A program made the translations under genes and the position numbers. Positions 47,686 through 57,400 of a stretch of DNA of 64,000 nt are shown here, piece after piece (the stretch's first letter is position 1; each line of letters begins with the position of its first letter). The stretch is from Coriolopsis trogii (lineage: Eukaryota > Basidiomycota > Agaricomycetes > Polyporales > Polyporaceae): contig JAHYIO010000033.1 of the NCBI GenBank assembly GCA_020543525.1, forward strand, positions 682,001 through 746,000, read 5' to 3'. Under the pieces are notes generated by a model, which had not been told where the DNA came from, searched no databases, and saw nothing but the letters and a program-made list of their open reading frames with translations.

Positions 47686-49280
47686 TAGCGGGAACAGGGT
47701 GTGGCAAGACTATGCCGTTTGTCATGCTCACCTTTGTAGAGGATAAAAAGATATATTTTATTATCTCTCCCCTGAATGCACTGGAAAGCGACCAAGTAAG
47801 ATACCAATTCGACTGAGGGGAACACAACAACAGCGTAACTTACCAAAGTGACTACCGTGTCACCTTTGACAGGCTCGCCGCTTTGTGGATCTTGAGGTGA
47901 CAGCTGCCGCTGTTAACAGTGAAACATTCAGCAAAGGTCTTCTAGAGGTGCGTGATCAAATTATCAGACATCAGATCCTCGCATTGAAGGCATGCGCAGG
48001 ATATCGAGAAGGGAAGATATCGTATGGTCCTAACCTCACCCGAAATGACGCAGAACACGGAGTTTCGGAAGCTCATCTCGAAACCCAAGTTTGCATGTCT
48101 CATCGGGGCGTTCATTATCGATGAGGCACACTGCATCCCGCAGTGGGGCGACGATTTCCGTGAAGAGTATAATACTCTGGATCAGCTGCGTGCACTTGTG
48201 CCATGGCCTGTGCCGATTCTCGCAACCTCTGCAACGCTCACGCCTGCCGCGCTCACAGACACTCGGAAGCAGCTTGGCATTCAAGCGTCACGGTCGTTCC
48301 ACCTCAATTTGGGTAACGACCGTATCAATATCAAGCAAGAACTTCGTTATATGAAGTCTGCAGGCGACTACGCCGCACTCGACTTCATTGTGAAGAACGC
48401 GAGGTGCCGAGAAGACTTACCACGAACCATTGTATTTGTCAACTCTATTCCGAAATGCCACGCCGTAGCGTATCGACTACGTGAGGTCGTCGGAGAGTCG
48501 CTGCGAGACGAAATTCGTATCCTGCATGCCAAACGAACGGCGTCAGCTAAATCCTTTGATTGGGCGCTCTTTCGGGAGGGGAAGGCACGGATTTTGGTGG
48601 CAACAGAGGCAGCGGCGATGGTATGTACTTGTATATGGGTGGAAGATGAAGGTGATAGCTGATCTGATGTAAGTAGGGCATGGACGTACCAGACATTCAA
48701 CTGGCCGTCCAGTTTGGCGTCCCTGAGAATCTGGGGGTCTGGCTGCAGCGGGCGGGGAGAGCAGGCCGTTCGATGACACTACAAGCACGATGCGTGATGG
48801 TTGTCGAAATGTCGGTGGTTCAGCAAGTAGGAGGTAAGACTAGGAAGGTCTCGGACGGTGGTGGCGGTGCTACGGAGGAGGTGTCGGACTCTAGCGAATT
48901 TGAGGAAGAAGAGGAGCGAGACGCCAATGCCGCAACACAGCAGCTGAAGTACAGGAAGGAGATTGAAGAAAATCTTCGTGAGTGGATAGAGACAGAAGGA
49001 TGTCGGCGTCGAGTCGCAGACGCATACTTCGACAACCCACCACGACGAACAAGTACGTAATGTTTAGACGCTGTCACACCCTCGTGCCGTGTGCCTTCTT
49101 CTCCGCCAACTCATCTCTTTCACAGTGATTCCTCCTGCTCTCTGCTGCGACAACTGCGCCAAGACCGTACGAACGTCCGAACGTCCAACAACTGCACACG
49201 TGGTCCCTCGCCCTTCCATGAACCACAACACACAGGTTATCCTAGAAGAGCACGAAGACGAACGGACAGGAGACGAGAAG

Positions 49281-49327
49281 GAGGAGGAGGAGGAGGAGGA
49301 GGTGGTGGTGGCGGTGGCGGAGGAGGG
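49281..49327 (+). repeat. GAG/GTG trinucleotide tract in helicase exon
   Basis: Seven GAG units run into GTG/GCG/GAG codons, coding a Glu then Val/Ala run. In phase, so length changes would be tolerated. Confidence 0.9.
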
Positions 49328-50440
49328 CGAGGACGTCGGATTGCAGGTATGCCTACATATATTGCTCACTCGAGGAATAAACTAATATGCCTAGGACGAG
49401 AACAATCCGACAGCCTGCCCGCTCACTCCTTCGCATCAACATCGTCCGGAACCCCGTCAATCACCCAAGCGTCGTGCAGGCGATCATCTCAAGAACGTTC
49501 AACGCGCTCTCCGCCAATGGCGACGAGACATCCGACGGGATAAGTACCCATACGGGTCTCTTAAGGCCGTCAACATTCTTCCTGGTGCCAACCTTCGCAC
49601 CCTCGCCTCAAATCGACGTGGAATGAAGACCATTGGCGGCCTGCGGGCCATTCTCAAGCCCTCATGGGCCTTGCTGGACGAACACGGTCCGGATGTCATT
49701 CAATTACTCAAGCAACTCGACGCGGAACACGATGCCAAACGACAATCTGCGACTCTGGCAGCACGAGCACAGAAGAAGGCCACCACACAAGCACGCCGCG
49801 CCCAAGAGGCTGCACAACGGGCTGCCGCTAGGGCTGCTGCCCAGTTCGCACCTCAGACTTTGCCTACCTTCCGTCCAGCAATGGCTCCCTCGGGCGCAAT
49901 CAACGTCCCCGTGACACCGCACCCGCCACATTCACCGTATCACTTTGTTTACTATTCTCGTCCTTCTGTCGAGCCGTCTTCGTCAACCTCCACGCCTGCC
50001 TACTCAGGCTATGCTTCTGTACCATACCCTCCTTTCGCTCACTACACGGCCATGCCTGTTCTGGTTGCGAGATCCCCACCCTATCCCAACCCGCTTGTTT
50101 TTGTCAGTCCTGCACCAGTTCCACCTCGTCCCCTCAGAGCTCCCGACTTCTCCAGTACTGCGAATGTTTCGGAGGAGGAAGGCGTGCCTGCTCACGACAG
50201 GTCTGCGGTGTGAGCACGTGGTTGGGTTGGTGTTTACGCGTCCGCACGCATGTCCTCCCAGCGTTGTGAAGTTGAGTGCTCGTATATCTTGCGACGCTGC
50301 ACCCATTTTGGTACGATTCTACTGTTTGCAAGCTGGATTCCATCGCTGACGAATTCTTTAACAGTATCGGTGGTGTTGGAGATGGTGCGACCCGGTTGGT
50401 ATCTGTGTACGTTTCCCTTGATGTAGTGATCACAGAGTTT

Positions 50441-52984
50441 CTATATGTCTGCCTCTTTGGCGGGGTCTGTATGGCTTGTACCACGGTAGATTGTTCGGAA
50501 TTGCCTGTTGAAGTCTCCGTCAAGGGTGCGCAAGCTCGGAATAGCTGGTGCGCGGGCCTTCATCAAATTCCAAGACGCGTTTGGCCCTCGTGGACGGTAC
50601 GTCACTTTGACTTCTTTGACTGTGTGTTCTTCAACCAGGTCGATCGCCACGAAATCCTCCTCTCCCCCTGTCAAATTCACAAGCCAGCAGTTTTCCCTCA
50701 CAAACTCCCTAGATGTACCACGGTACGTCGTATCAGTATATTTGAAGCATTCATCTTCAGAGCATACTTACTTGACCTCCTGCGTCCACTCCTTATGCAG
50801 ACCTTGCAGCAATTCTAGAATCTCCACGGCGTACTTGTGATTGCCCCCGCCACAGAAGCGGAAGAACAGGTGCGGTAGAAGGTCCTCCATTAGACCGATA
50901 TCGCCTGTCTGCATAGAGCGGTGGAGGAGGATGTAATAGAGTACGTCACGATTTCACATCACCGCTTGCCGCAGAACATCATCCTCCTGACCATCCATCT
51001 TATTTTCTAGATCCTCGACGGCGTTGTTTGATGCAAATTCTTCAACAAGTTGCTCCGCAAGGGCACGTAGCTCTTCTGGGTCCCGGCGGCAAAGCTCCTC
51101 GATTTTCTCCACCTCTCCAACCTTCAGCCAACAATCACGGATGTGCGCCTCTGCCACATGAAGAATGCCCTCGTGTAGGTGGTGATGGAATGGGCCCTTG
51201 ATCTGAACTGACTGAAGGCCGGTGCGGTTCAACAGTGCAAAGGCCTGTCGGAGGCCTTTGGTACCTGTTGACCCGAAGTACTGACGATGGAGGGAGTTTG
51301 CGAATGCCATGAGCAGGTGGAACCATCCGAAGACAACGACAAGCCAGTCCATCCGGTCAAGGCCGTTGTGATCCTCGCAGCGGAAGTTTGACAGGCCGCG
51401 CAAGCGGTCAACTGTGAGCTGATCTCCGACCCAGACTAGCACACGATCCATCCCTGTACGTTTCTGTTCCTCTTCGCTGTTGAGCTTCAGCTGCCGCATC
51501 CACTCTTCGATAAGCTGATCCGTTCCCTCGTAGCTTGCCTCGTCTATATGCACCGTGCCGAGTACGTATTGTTTGGTCACATGTTCTGGACCACAGGGGA
51601 GGCGGCGGACTGGTGGGGTAGGTGTGAGTGCAGGGTGGGTGCGATGGCCGTACGTGTTCTTGTCAAATGCAGGAGTTTCAAGGAGCATATGCAGTACAAT
51701 GTCAACAATGTGGCGGTGAACTCGAGGTGCCGACGATGCCTCGAGTTTAATGATCTCCTCCACAGTCATTGGCTCAAGACGTCCTATCCGCCTCTGCTCC
51801 TGGAGAGCCGCACTAGACATAGGAGGGGGCTGTGGTGCAAACGGTTTGACGAAGACTGAGCCGGTTGTTCCGGAGTCGAAATGCGACTGGTGGTTCAACC
51901 GTTGCGAGTACACCCGGAATGCAAAATTGACGTTGTCATACGCGAGCCACCAAGCCATGACGAGAATGATCTTGCACAGCATCTCCATTGCATGAGCTGA
52001 CATCTTCGCATAAGCTCGCACGCTCCAGCTGTGACTCATGGTGATACCGAGACCATGAAGGAGGTCGAGAGCCTTGGCTGAGGCGCCCTTAGCCTTCAAG
52101 AAGATTGTCAAGGGCTTTGTCCATGCAGTCAGGCTATGAGAGCGCAGATATTGTATTTGGCTGAGAACCATCACCGTAGCCTATTGTATTGGATAAATAA
52201 GACAACCATCCACCAAACTACTTGTATGAATACATACATAAGTTGGATTCTTGCGCAACTTGCCTTCCCCGCTGACCTGATGCCCTACAACTCGAACACG
52301 CCGATGCATAGCTCCATGGAGGAGAGCAAATGTGTTTGGTGCACCAGTGTCGAGTTGAAGCTTTGCAGCCACCTCTGAGAATTGGAAGCTTGTGAGACCC
52401 TCCTCTGAGAGACAGTCCTTGCGTGATCGGAAGATGTGTGCTGTGGCTTCCAACTCGCGATCGACAATTTCGGACACGCACTCGACTGCAAACTTCTCGA
52501 GAGCCTTGCGCGCGCCTTGCGGTCGGACATGGTGATGCTTTGAAGTGCTTGCACGGGGAACCTTGTACCATCGCTCAAGAATACCAGGGAGTTCCTCGCT
52601 GACCATCAGAGCCGTGCGCGCATACTGGACTTTGGCATTTGAGATACAGCCATCATCACCCCAGCTCAATGCGTCCAGAAAGATTGGTAGATTCATATCC
52701 AATAACTCCATGAAGTCCAGAATTTGGACTACACGATCTACTTTGTTCGCAGAACCGAGGCGTTCGCGGAGTGCTCGAGTCTGCTGCAATTGAATTGGGG
52801 GGACGGGTGGAGGAGGATCTACTGCTACTAGATCCCATTCGGAAATGTCGGACAGGCGATCGCTCTCGTACCCGGGTTCTGAGGGATTGGGCTCATATTC
52901 TCCATCATCGTCGTGGTCGAAGAGAGAGCCCCAGCCGGTGTGCAGTTCGTCCGGAGTAGGATCGACAGCCTGAGAAGCGTCCAT
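50441..52984 (-). pseudogene. DUF6589-family protein with in-frame stop
   Basis: Exons 52984-52238, 52180-50772, 50708-50441 read as 808 codons with a single TGA at 50956-50954 (codon 658). Reading resumes in the same frame with NRDVLYYILLHRSMQTGDIG for about 150 more codons, so the TGA is probably a nonsense mutation of a TGG. The N-terminal 250 residues are acidic, then helical. The core has DRVLVWVGDQLTVDRLRGL and DRMDWLVVVFGWFHLLMAFA, which I recognise as the basidiomycete DUF6589 domain. The C-terminus has FFRFCGGGNHKYAVEILELL and KEVKVTYRPRGPNASW. Function unknown. The alternation of a hydrophobic strand with acidic and His residues (GDQ, MDW, FH) could suit a nuclease fold, but that is a guess. 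It converges on the helicase gene inside the same element. Confidence 0.8.
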
Positions 52985-53067
52985 AGGCGCGGAAAAGAAG
53001 CAGCTCGGAGTGGTCGGAGATCAAGCCAGAATGTCACAAACGTCACTCTATGGTCACCGCGGGGGGT

Positions 53068-53160
53068 GTCACGGGGGTAAAGCCACCAGACGTTCAGGAG
53101 CTCGGAACCGCCCGATTTTTCGGTTCCGATTGAAGCTCCGAACGTCTGGTCACAAGACTA
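53068..53160 (-). repeat. right terminal inverted repeat with nested hairpins
   Basis: Inverted copy of 40682-40763. Arms 53086-53102 (CCAGACGTTCAGGAGCT) and 53134-53149 (AGCTCCGAACGTCTGG) can pair. Within the loop, TCGGAACCG (53102-53110) and CGGTTCCGA (53121-53129) form a second, perfect 9-bp stem that the left end lacks. Confidence 0.85.
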
Positions 53161-53169
53161 GCCCGACAC
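53161..53169 (+). repeat. 9-bp target-site duplication, right copy
   Basis: GCCCGACAC, identical to 40673-40681. Confidence 0.85.
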
Positions 53170-53180
53170 CTCAAGTTGCA

Positions 53181-53449
53181 CGACGGGCAACGGCGTATGC
53201 CACCCCCCAGAACAGGCCAGGAAGATTGCCGGGATTGGTCTCCTGTTCCGGGCCAGAATACTGTCGTGACATCACCGGAGCGCCGAATAAAAAGGATTCG
53301 AACTCCGAAAAGCCCATTAGTCCCAGCTGCTTATCGGCCTTACCCAGATTCCGGCACGATCTCCGAAGATATTCTGGACCAGAACAGGAGACCAATATCG
53401 GCAATTTCCCCGGCCTGTTCAGGAGGGCGGCTTTGGCCATTGCCCGTCG
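53181..53449. repeat. palindromic (foldback) repeat
   Basis: Arms of about 80 bp, 53181-53260 and 53370-53449, are inverted copies with scattered mismatches. Shared blocks are CGACGGGCAA, GAACAGGCC, ATTGGTCTCCTGTTC and CCAGAATA. The spacer is about 110 bp. It begins 12 bp beyond the right end of the helicase element. It could be a small foldback/MITE-type element or a structured target. No target duplication was identified. Confidence 0.75.
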
Positions 53450-54436
53450 TGTTGGGTCGCGTTGAGGCTCCCACTTCCCTGGAAATGGTACCAGGCAAAT
53501 GAACCCTGTGCTGTTTACGGTGGCGGGAATAACTCCTCGGGCGGTTAATAACCATGTTATTAACCTGGGGCAGAAGTATCGGAATTCGTCCGCAAGCTGC
53601 AGGCTTCATTCGGGTTCTCGCTCGACCACAAGTCATATGTCTCGGGACTACTCGTCTCAGTGATTGCGACGCTCTCGCGTACACACATCAATTCTCCACC
53701 TGAATGGGTTCGACGCGAGGCATCTCCTCGTTGTCTTGAGGCGCACTCCGCATGGGGTCCACGCAACGCAGACAATCCCGCCGGATAGACCTTCTTCTCG
53801 CACGACATCTTTGGAATCTCCCTTCACGGGCGGCACGTCCGGAACACTGATCAAGCGGCCTATGGCTCCCCGTCGTTGAATGGGTGACGATCGTGTCCTT
53901 CTTTTGATCTGGTCCACTTGCTTGTCGAGTACTCGAGCGAGGAAAGGGAGAAGTGTAACTACTATGACAGCCAGGCGCAGGCGTGGCGCCAGGACAGCCG
54001 GATGCCAAAGACATCAATAGTAGCTCGGCGGAGAGTAGCCATTCCTAAGTCAAATGTGACGATTATCGTGAGGCTGAAGTGGACGAAGACAGTTCTGACC
54101 AACCGGACTCAGAGGGAGGTGTATAAGCTTAGGCTATCGCGGACATCTCGACCGTAGAACGGGCACTGATACTAATGAGGCGGCAGACAATTAGCTGGGG
54201 ATGAGATCGTTGTTGCCACTTCGGTAGAACTATTTTGTCGAAGACGTATTCCTACATATATCTGCACACGTCCACCCCTTGGTATTCGGATATCTGATGG
54301 AATAAGGGCCTGCCCCGTCATGAAGAGCATGTGTGTGAAGAAATAGCTCTCGCTACAATTACCGATACTACTATACATCGTGGCACACACTCGTGTGACA
54401 ATTATATGTTCGTATGCTCGCCTCGCTCATCGACGC
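53450..54436. other. right flank of the mobile elements
   Basis: About 1 kb with no supportable gene, ending at the 3' side of the ankyrin gene. Confidence 0.5.
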
Positions 54437-57400
54437 TCAGATAGTATCGTCATCGAAGAGGCTGAACGAGCCTGTGTGCCACTTCGAGACCGCACTATGC
54501 TGCTTCGTCTTCTCTACCTTGTCCTCCACGACCTCGGCATCCAGCCCTTCCTCCACCGCCACGTTGGTCCTATAGTCGTTGAGAGTCCGCTGTTGACGAG
54601 AAGTCGCCTCCAAGGTTCCTCTAACTGAGCGATGGACGTCGATGAGGTGGACGAGCTGTCGTCGCAAGCCGAGCTTCTTCGACAGGACTTCGACGATGTA
54701 GTCGAGGGTCTTCCCAGGGTCTCCCCCCTCGTCGAGCTGCTTGAACTCGGCCTCGGGATCGTCCTCCGATGGATCCTTCGCAGACTGATCCTCGAGCATA
54801 CGCTTCTTAGCGTCAGCCTCAAGTTGGTCGGCCCACGACGTCAGGTCGCTCGCAAGCTTCGTACCCTTCCGCAGTCGGCCGTGGGTGAACAGCCGATCCA
54901 AAGTCTCCTTCAGCTCCTTGACCTCCGACTCCGAGGCGTGATGTCTGTCCTGCTGGTACTGATACAGACTATCCGAGATGAAGTTCGGATGCGGGAGGTC
55001 ACCGCCAAAGGCCGTTCCGACCGATGATTTGAGCCAGTTAGAGACTGCGACTTCCAGCGGGGTGTTTCCGACGCCGTCCTCCGTGGTGAAAGCTTCGTCT
55101 GGACCAGCCTCTCCGACCATGCGTGAGATCTCGGGTCGAGTGGCCTGGACAGCAAGGTGCAAAGGGATGTGACCGTCTCGGTCGCGTAGGAGCAACGTGC
55201 CAGCAGGTGTCCGGAGTAGGAGTCGAACGGCCGTGATAGATCCCTTCCTTACTGCGATGTGCAGAGGCTAGGAGAAGCCACTCGCATGTAAGCAATTAAC
55301 ATGTTCGGGGAGTAGCAAGACGACGTACCGTGTTCTCAGCGCCCTTCGATTGCTGCTGTAGCATGCGCACGACCAGATCTTCAGGTAGCTTGTCCAGTAT
55401 GTGTTTCAGGAGCTTCATGTGGCGTGTGGTGTTATGAGCGCATAGGACATGCAACACATTCCAGCTGATGGCACGTAAGTGACAAGGCGGGTGAGTGGCT
55501 GGTTAATGCGGCTTACTATCGAGTATCGGTCTCTGATGGGGAAACACCCTTTGACAGGAGGTAGTCAAACATCTCAGTCGAGCAGCCCCAATTGGCGGCG
55601 ACCATGATGTGGTTCCATCCGACGTACTGGATCCTTCAGACAAAAATCAGAACATGCGTGTGCATATAAGCTTGCGTATGTTGGAGGCTTACCTAGCCAT
55701 CAGAGCAGCCTGCAGTTGCGCGGGTTGCAGGTCGATGACAGCCTTCAGGATATCCAAGTGATCCCCGATGACAGTGGCGGTAACGACAGACTCGTTGAGC
55801 TGGTCACTAGCCCACCCAAGCCATTGCGGTATCTGCTCCTTGATGCGCTTGATATACTGCGCGCGCTCGTTGCTGTGGGTCGATGCATAGTATTGATATG
55901 CGCTGAGCGGACGCTCGCTTGAGAGGTACCGCACACACTCCGTCGCACCCCTGTGAGCAGCCTCCCACAAGAGCGGCAGTTCTTCATTATTCTGATGCTG
56001 AGCAGGGGCGTTGGGATCGGACTTCGCCACAAGGTCCTTGCGCTTCTTGCCGTGTACGTTCAGGCCGAGGTACGTCTTCGGTGGTAGCTTCTTTGACTTG
56101 CGCTCCTCCGTGATTTGGGTTTCCTCCTCGTCCACTTGGTGGCTGGGAGGCTCGATACCTGCTCCTGTTCTGCGAATGTATTCGTCCAGCATCGTCGACC
56201 GGTCGTAATCGAGGATCCATGTTAACGTGGATGAAGGGAGGTGGAGGGCCTTCGGCAGGGACTTGTAGAGGTCAGCGATCTGTACGAAGGCCTCAAAGTC
56301 GTCGTCCATGACGGCTCGGAAGAGCATATTTCCATTTGTCTCTAACTTCGTCTTCGGTTCCTGCCACCTGTGCGCTTGCTGCAGCATCCGCTCCGGAGGA
56401 GCCTGTGTCTCAACTGCCGACCGCCGCTGCGCGATGTCGATAAAACTGACTTCAGCTGGTTCGTCGTCATCGTCATCCATATCGTCTTCAACTTCGTCTG
56501 ATCCGTCCTCGGAGTCGTCCTCTACGAGATCCTGGATCAGCACCCTGCCTTCCTCATACCGAAACGGAGCGCCTACCGAGAGCAACCTTTCGGACGCTGA
56601 ATTTCGGCGCCTTCTCGCCCCTAGGCTTGTACTGTGCGACAGCAATGGCGAGAATGAGCTTAGCACTCGCCCAATGCCGATATTGAAGTGCAAGATACAA
56701 CGGTGTCACTCCTACCACCGGTGCAGGATAATTGTCAGGTACGGGGCAGTGAGTCTAGATGAACAAACAAGTACACACCCCAGTGCTGCTCGCCGTAGAT
56801 GGAACCAATTTGAATCGGCTGCCTGTCCGATTTGCCCTCCTCCGGCAGGCAGAGCGCCTCGATTTTCGCATTGTCCCCATCACAGCATGCCTGGAAGAGC
56901 TCCTCGTAGAGAGGAACCAAGTGCGTAGGGACTGTCTCGTAGTACCATTGGTTGGTGTATCGGGAGAACGTCGGAGGGGCATTCGCCCCAGACGAGCGCC
57001 ACACAGACGAGCGGAAATACTGAGAAGGGTCGTCATCGGTTTCGTCGTCGGGATGTAGTTCTCTCCACGTCTTCGCGCCATGCGACGTCAACAGCTCCTC
57101 TGCCTTGGTGAGGTACTCAACGGACTCCTTGTAGTTCTTCAACTTGCGATCCGTGGCGGCGCCCAGGCGCAAGCGTCTCGCCATCGAATTTCCGGCGTCG
57201 ATGCTTTGTCCGATGGTACCGTCCTCGACGATCTTCAAGAGATGCTTACCATGCTTACCTTTCCATCCGGGCATAGCTGAGAGATCCCGGAACTTGTCCT
57301 TGTCGCTAGACTCTAACTGGCCCTTCGATTCCTCCTCCATGTCCTTCTTGATCCTCACAATCATGCCGCGGACAGCGTCGAGGATCGTCTTCTTTGCGCT

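Larger units (their letters stand above)
40910..50213 (+). pseudogene. RecQ-like DEAH-box DNA helicase, interrupted by an LTR retrotransposon
   Basis: Exons 40910-41129 + 47686-47795 (one exon split by the insertion), 47873-47947, 48000-48620, 48677-49052, 49126-49346, 49395-50213 give 813 aa before insertion. Motifs run in order: Walker A AGTGCGKT (residues 75-82), then IDEAHCIPQWGDDFREEY (DEAH at 176-179), a RecQ hallmark. ATSAT (210-214), a helicase C domain with VFVNS, and QRAGRAGR (366-373) follow. A cysteine cluster (LCCDNCAKT) resembles the RecQ zinc site. A Glu-rich run and a basic/Pro-rich tail (QKKATTQARRAQEAAQR) end the protein. RecQ enzymes unwind DNA 3'-5'. The start at 40910 lies 147 bp inside the inverted repeat. 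The insertion splits codon 74, just before Walker A, so no full helicase can be made from this copy. Confidence 0.85.
40682..53160. mobile_element. RecQ-like helicase + DUF6589 DNA element with terminal inverted repeats
   Basis: The 12,479-bp unit begins TAGTCTCGTGACCAGACG and ends CGTCTGGTCACAAGACTA. The outer 80-90 bp of the two ends are inverted copies, and a 9-bp direct repeat flanks the unit. It holds two convergent genes whose 5' ends face the termini: a RecQ-like helicase (+) and a DUF6589 protein (-). Without the nested retrotransposon and its 5-bp duplication the unit is 5,923 bp. This architecture (inverted repeats, target duplication, helicase plus unknown protein) is what a DNA transposon would show. 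The assignment to a transposon is inference; the repeats are directly seen. Both genes are disabled in this copy. Confidence 0.8.

Noticed and set aside
40682..53160. Interpretation of the 12.5-kb unit as a Helitron
   Set aside because: It has long inverted termini and a 9-bp target duplication, which Helitrons lack, and the helicase has RecQ-type DEAH motifs with no Rep (HUH) domain seen.
53290..53310. Sequence resembling a tRNA T-arm (AAGGATTCGAACTCC)
   Set aside because: It lies in the spacer of the palindrome and no acceptor, D or anticodon stems of a tRNA could be placed around it.
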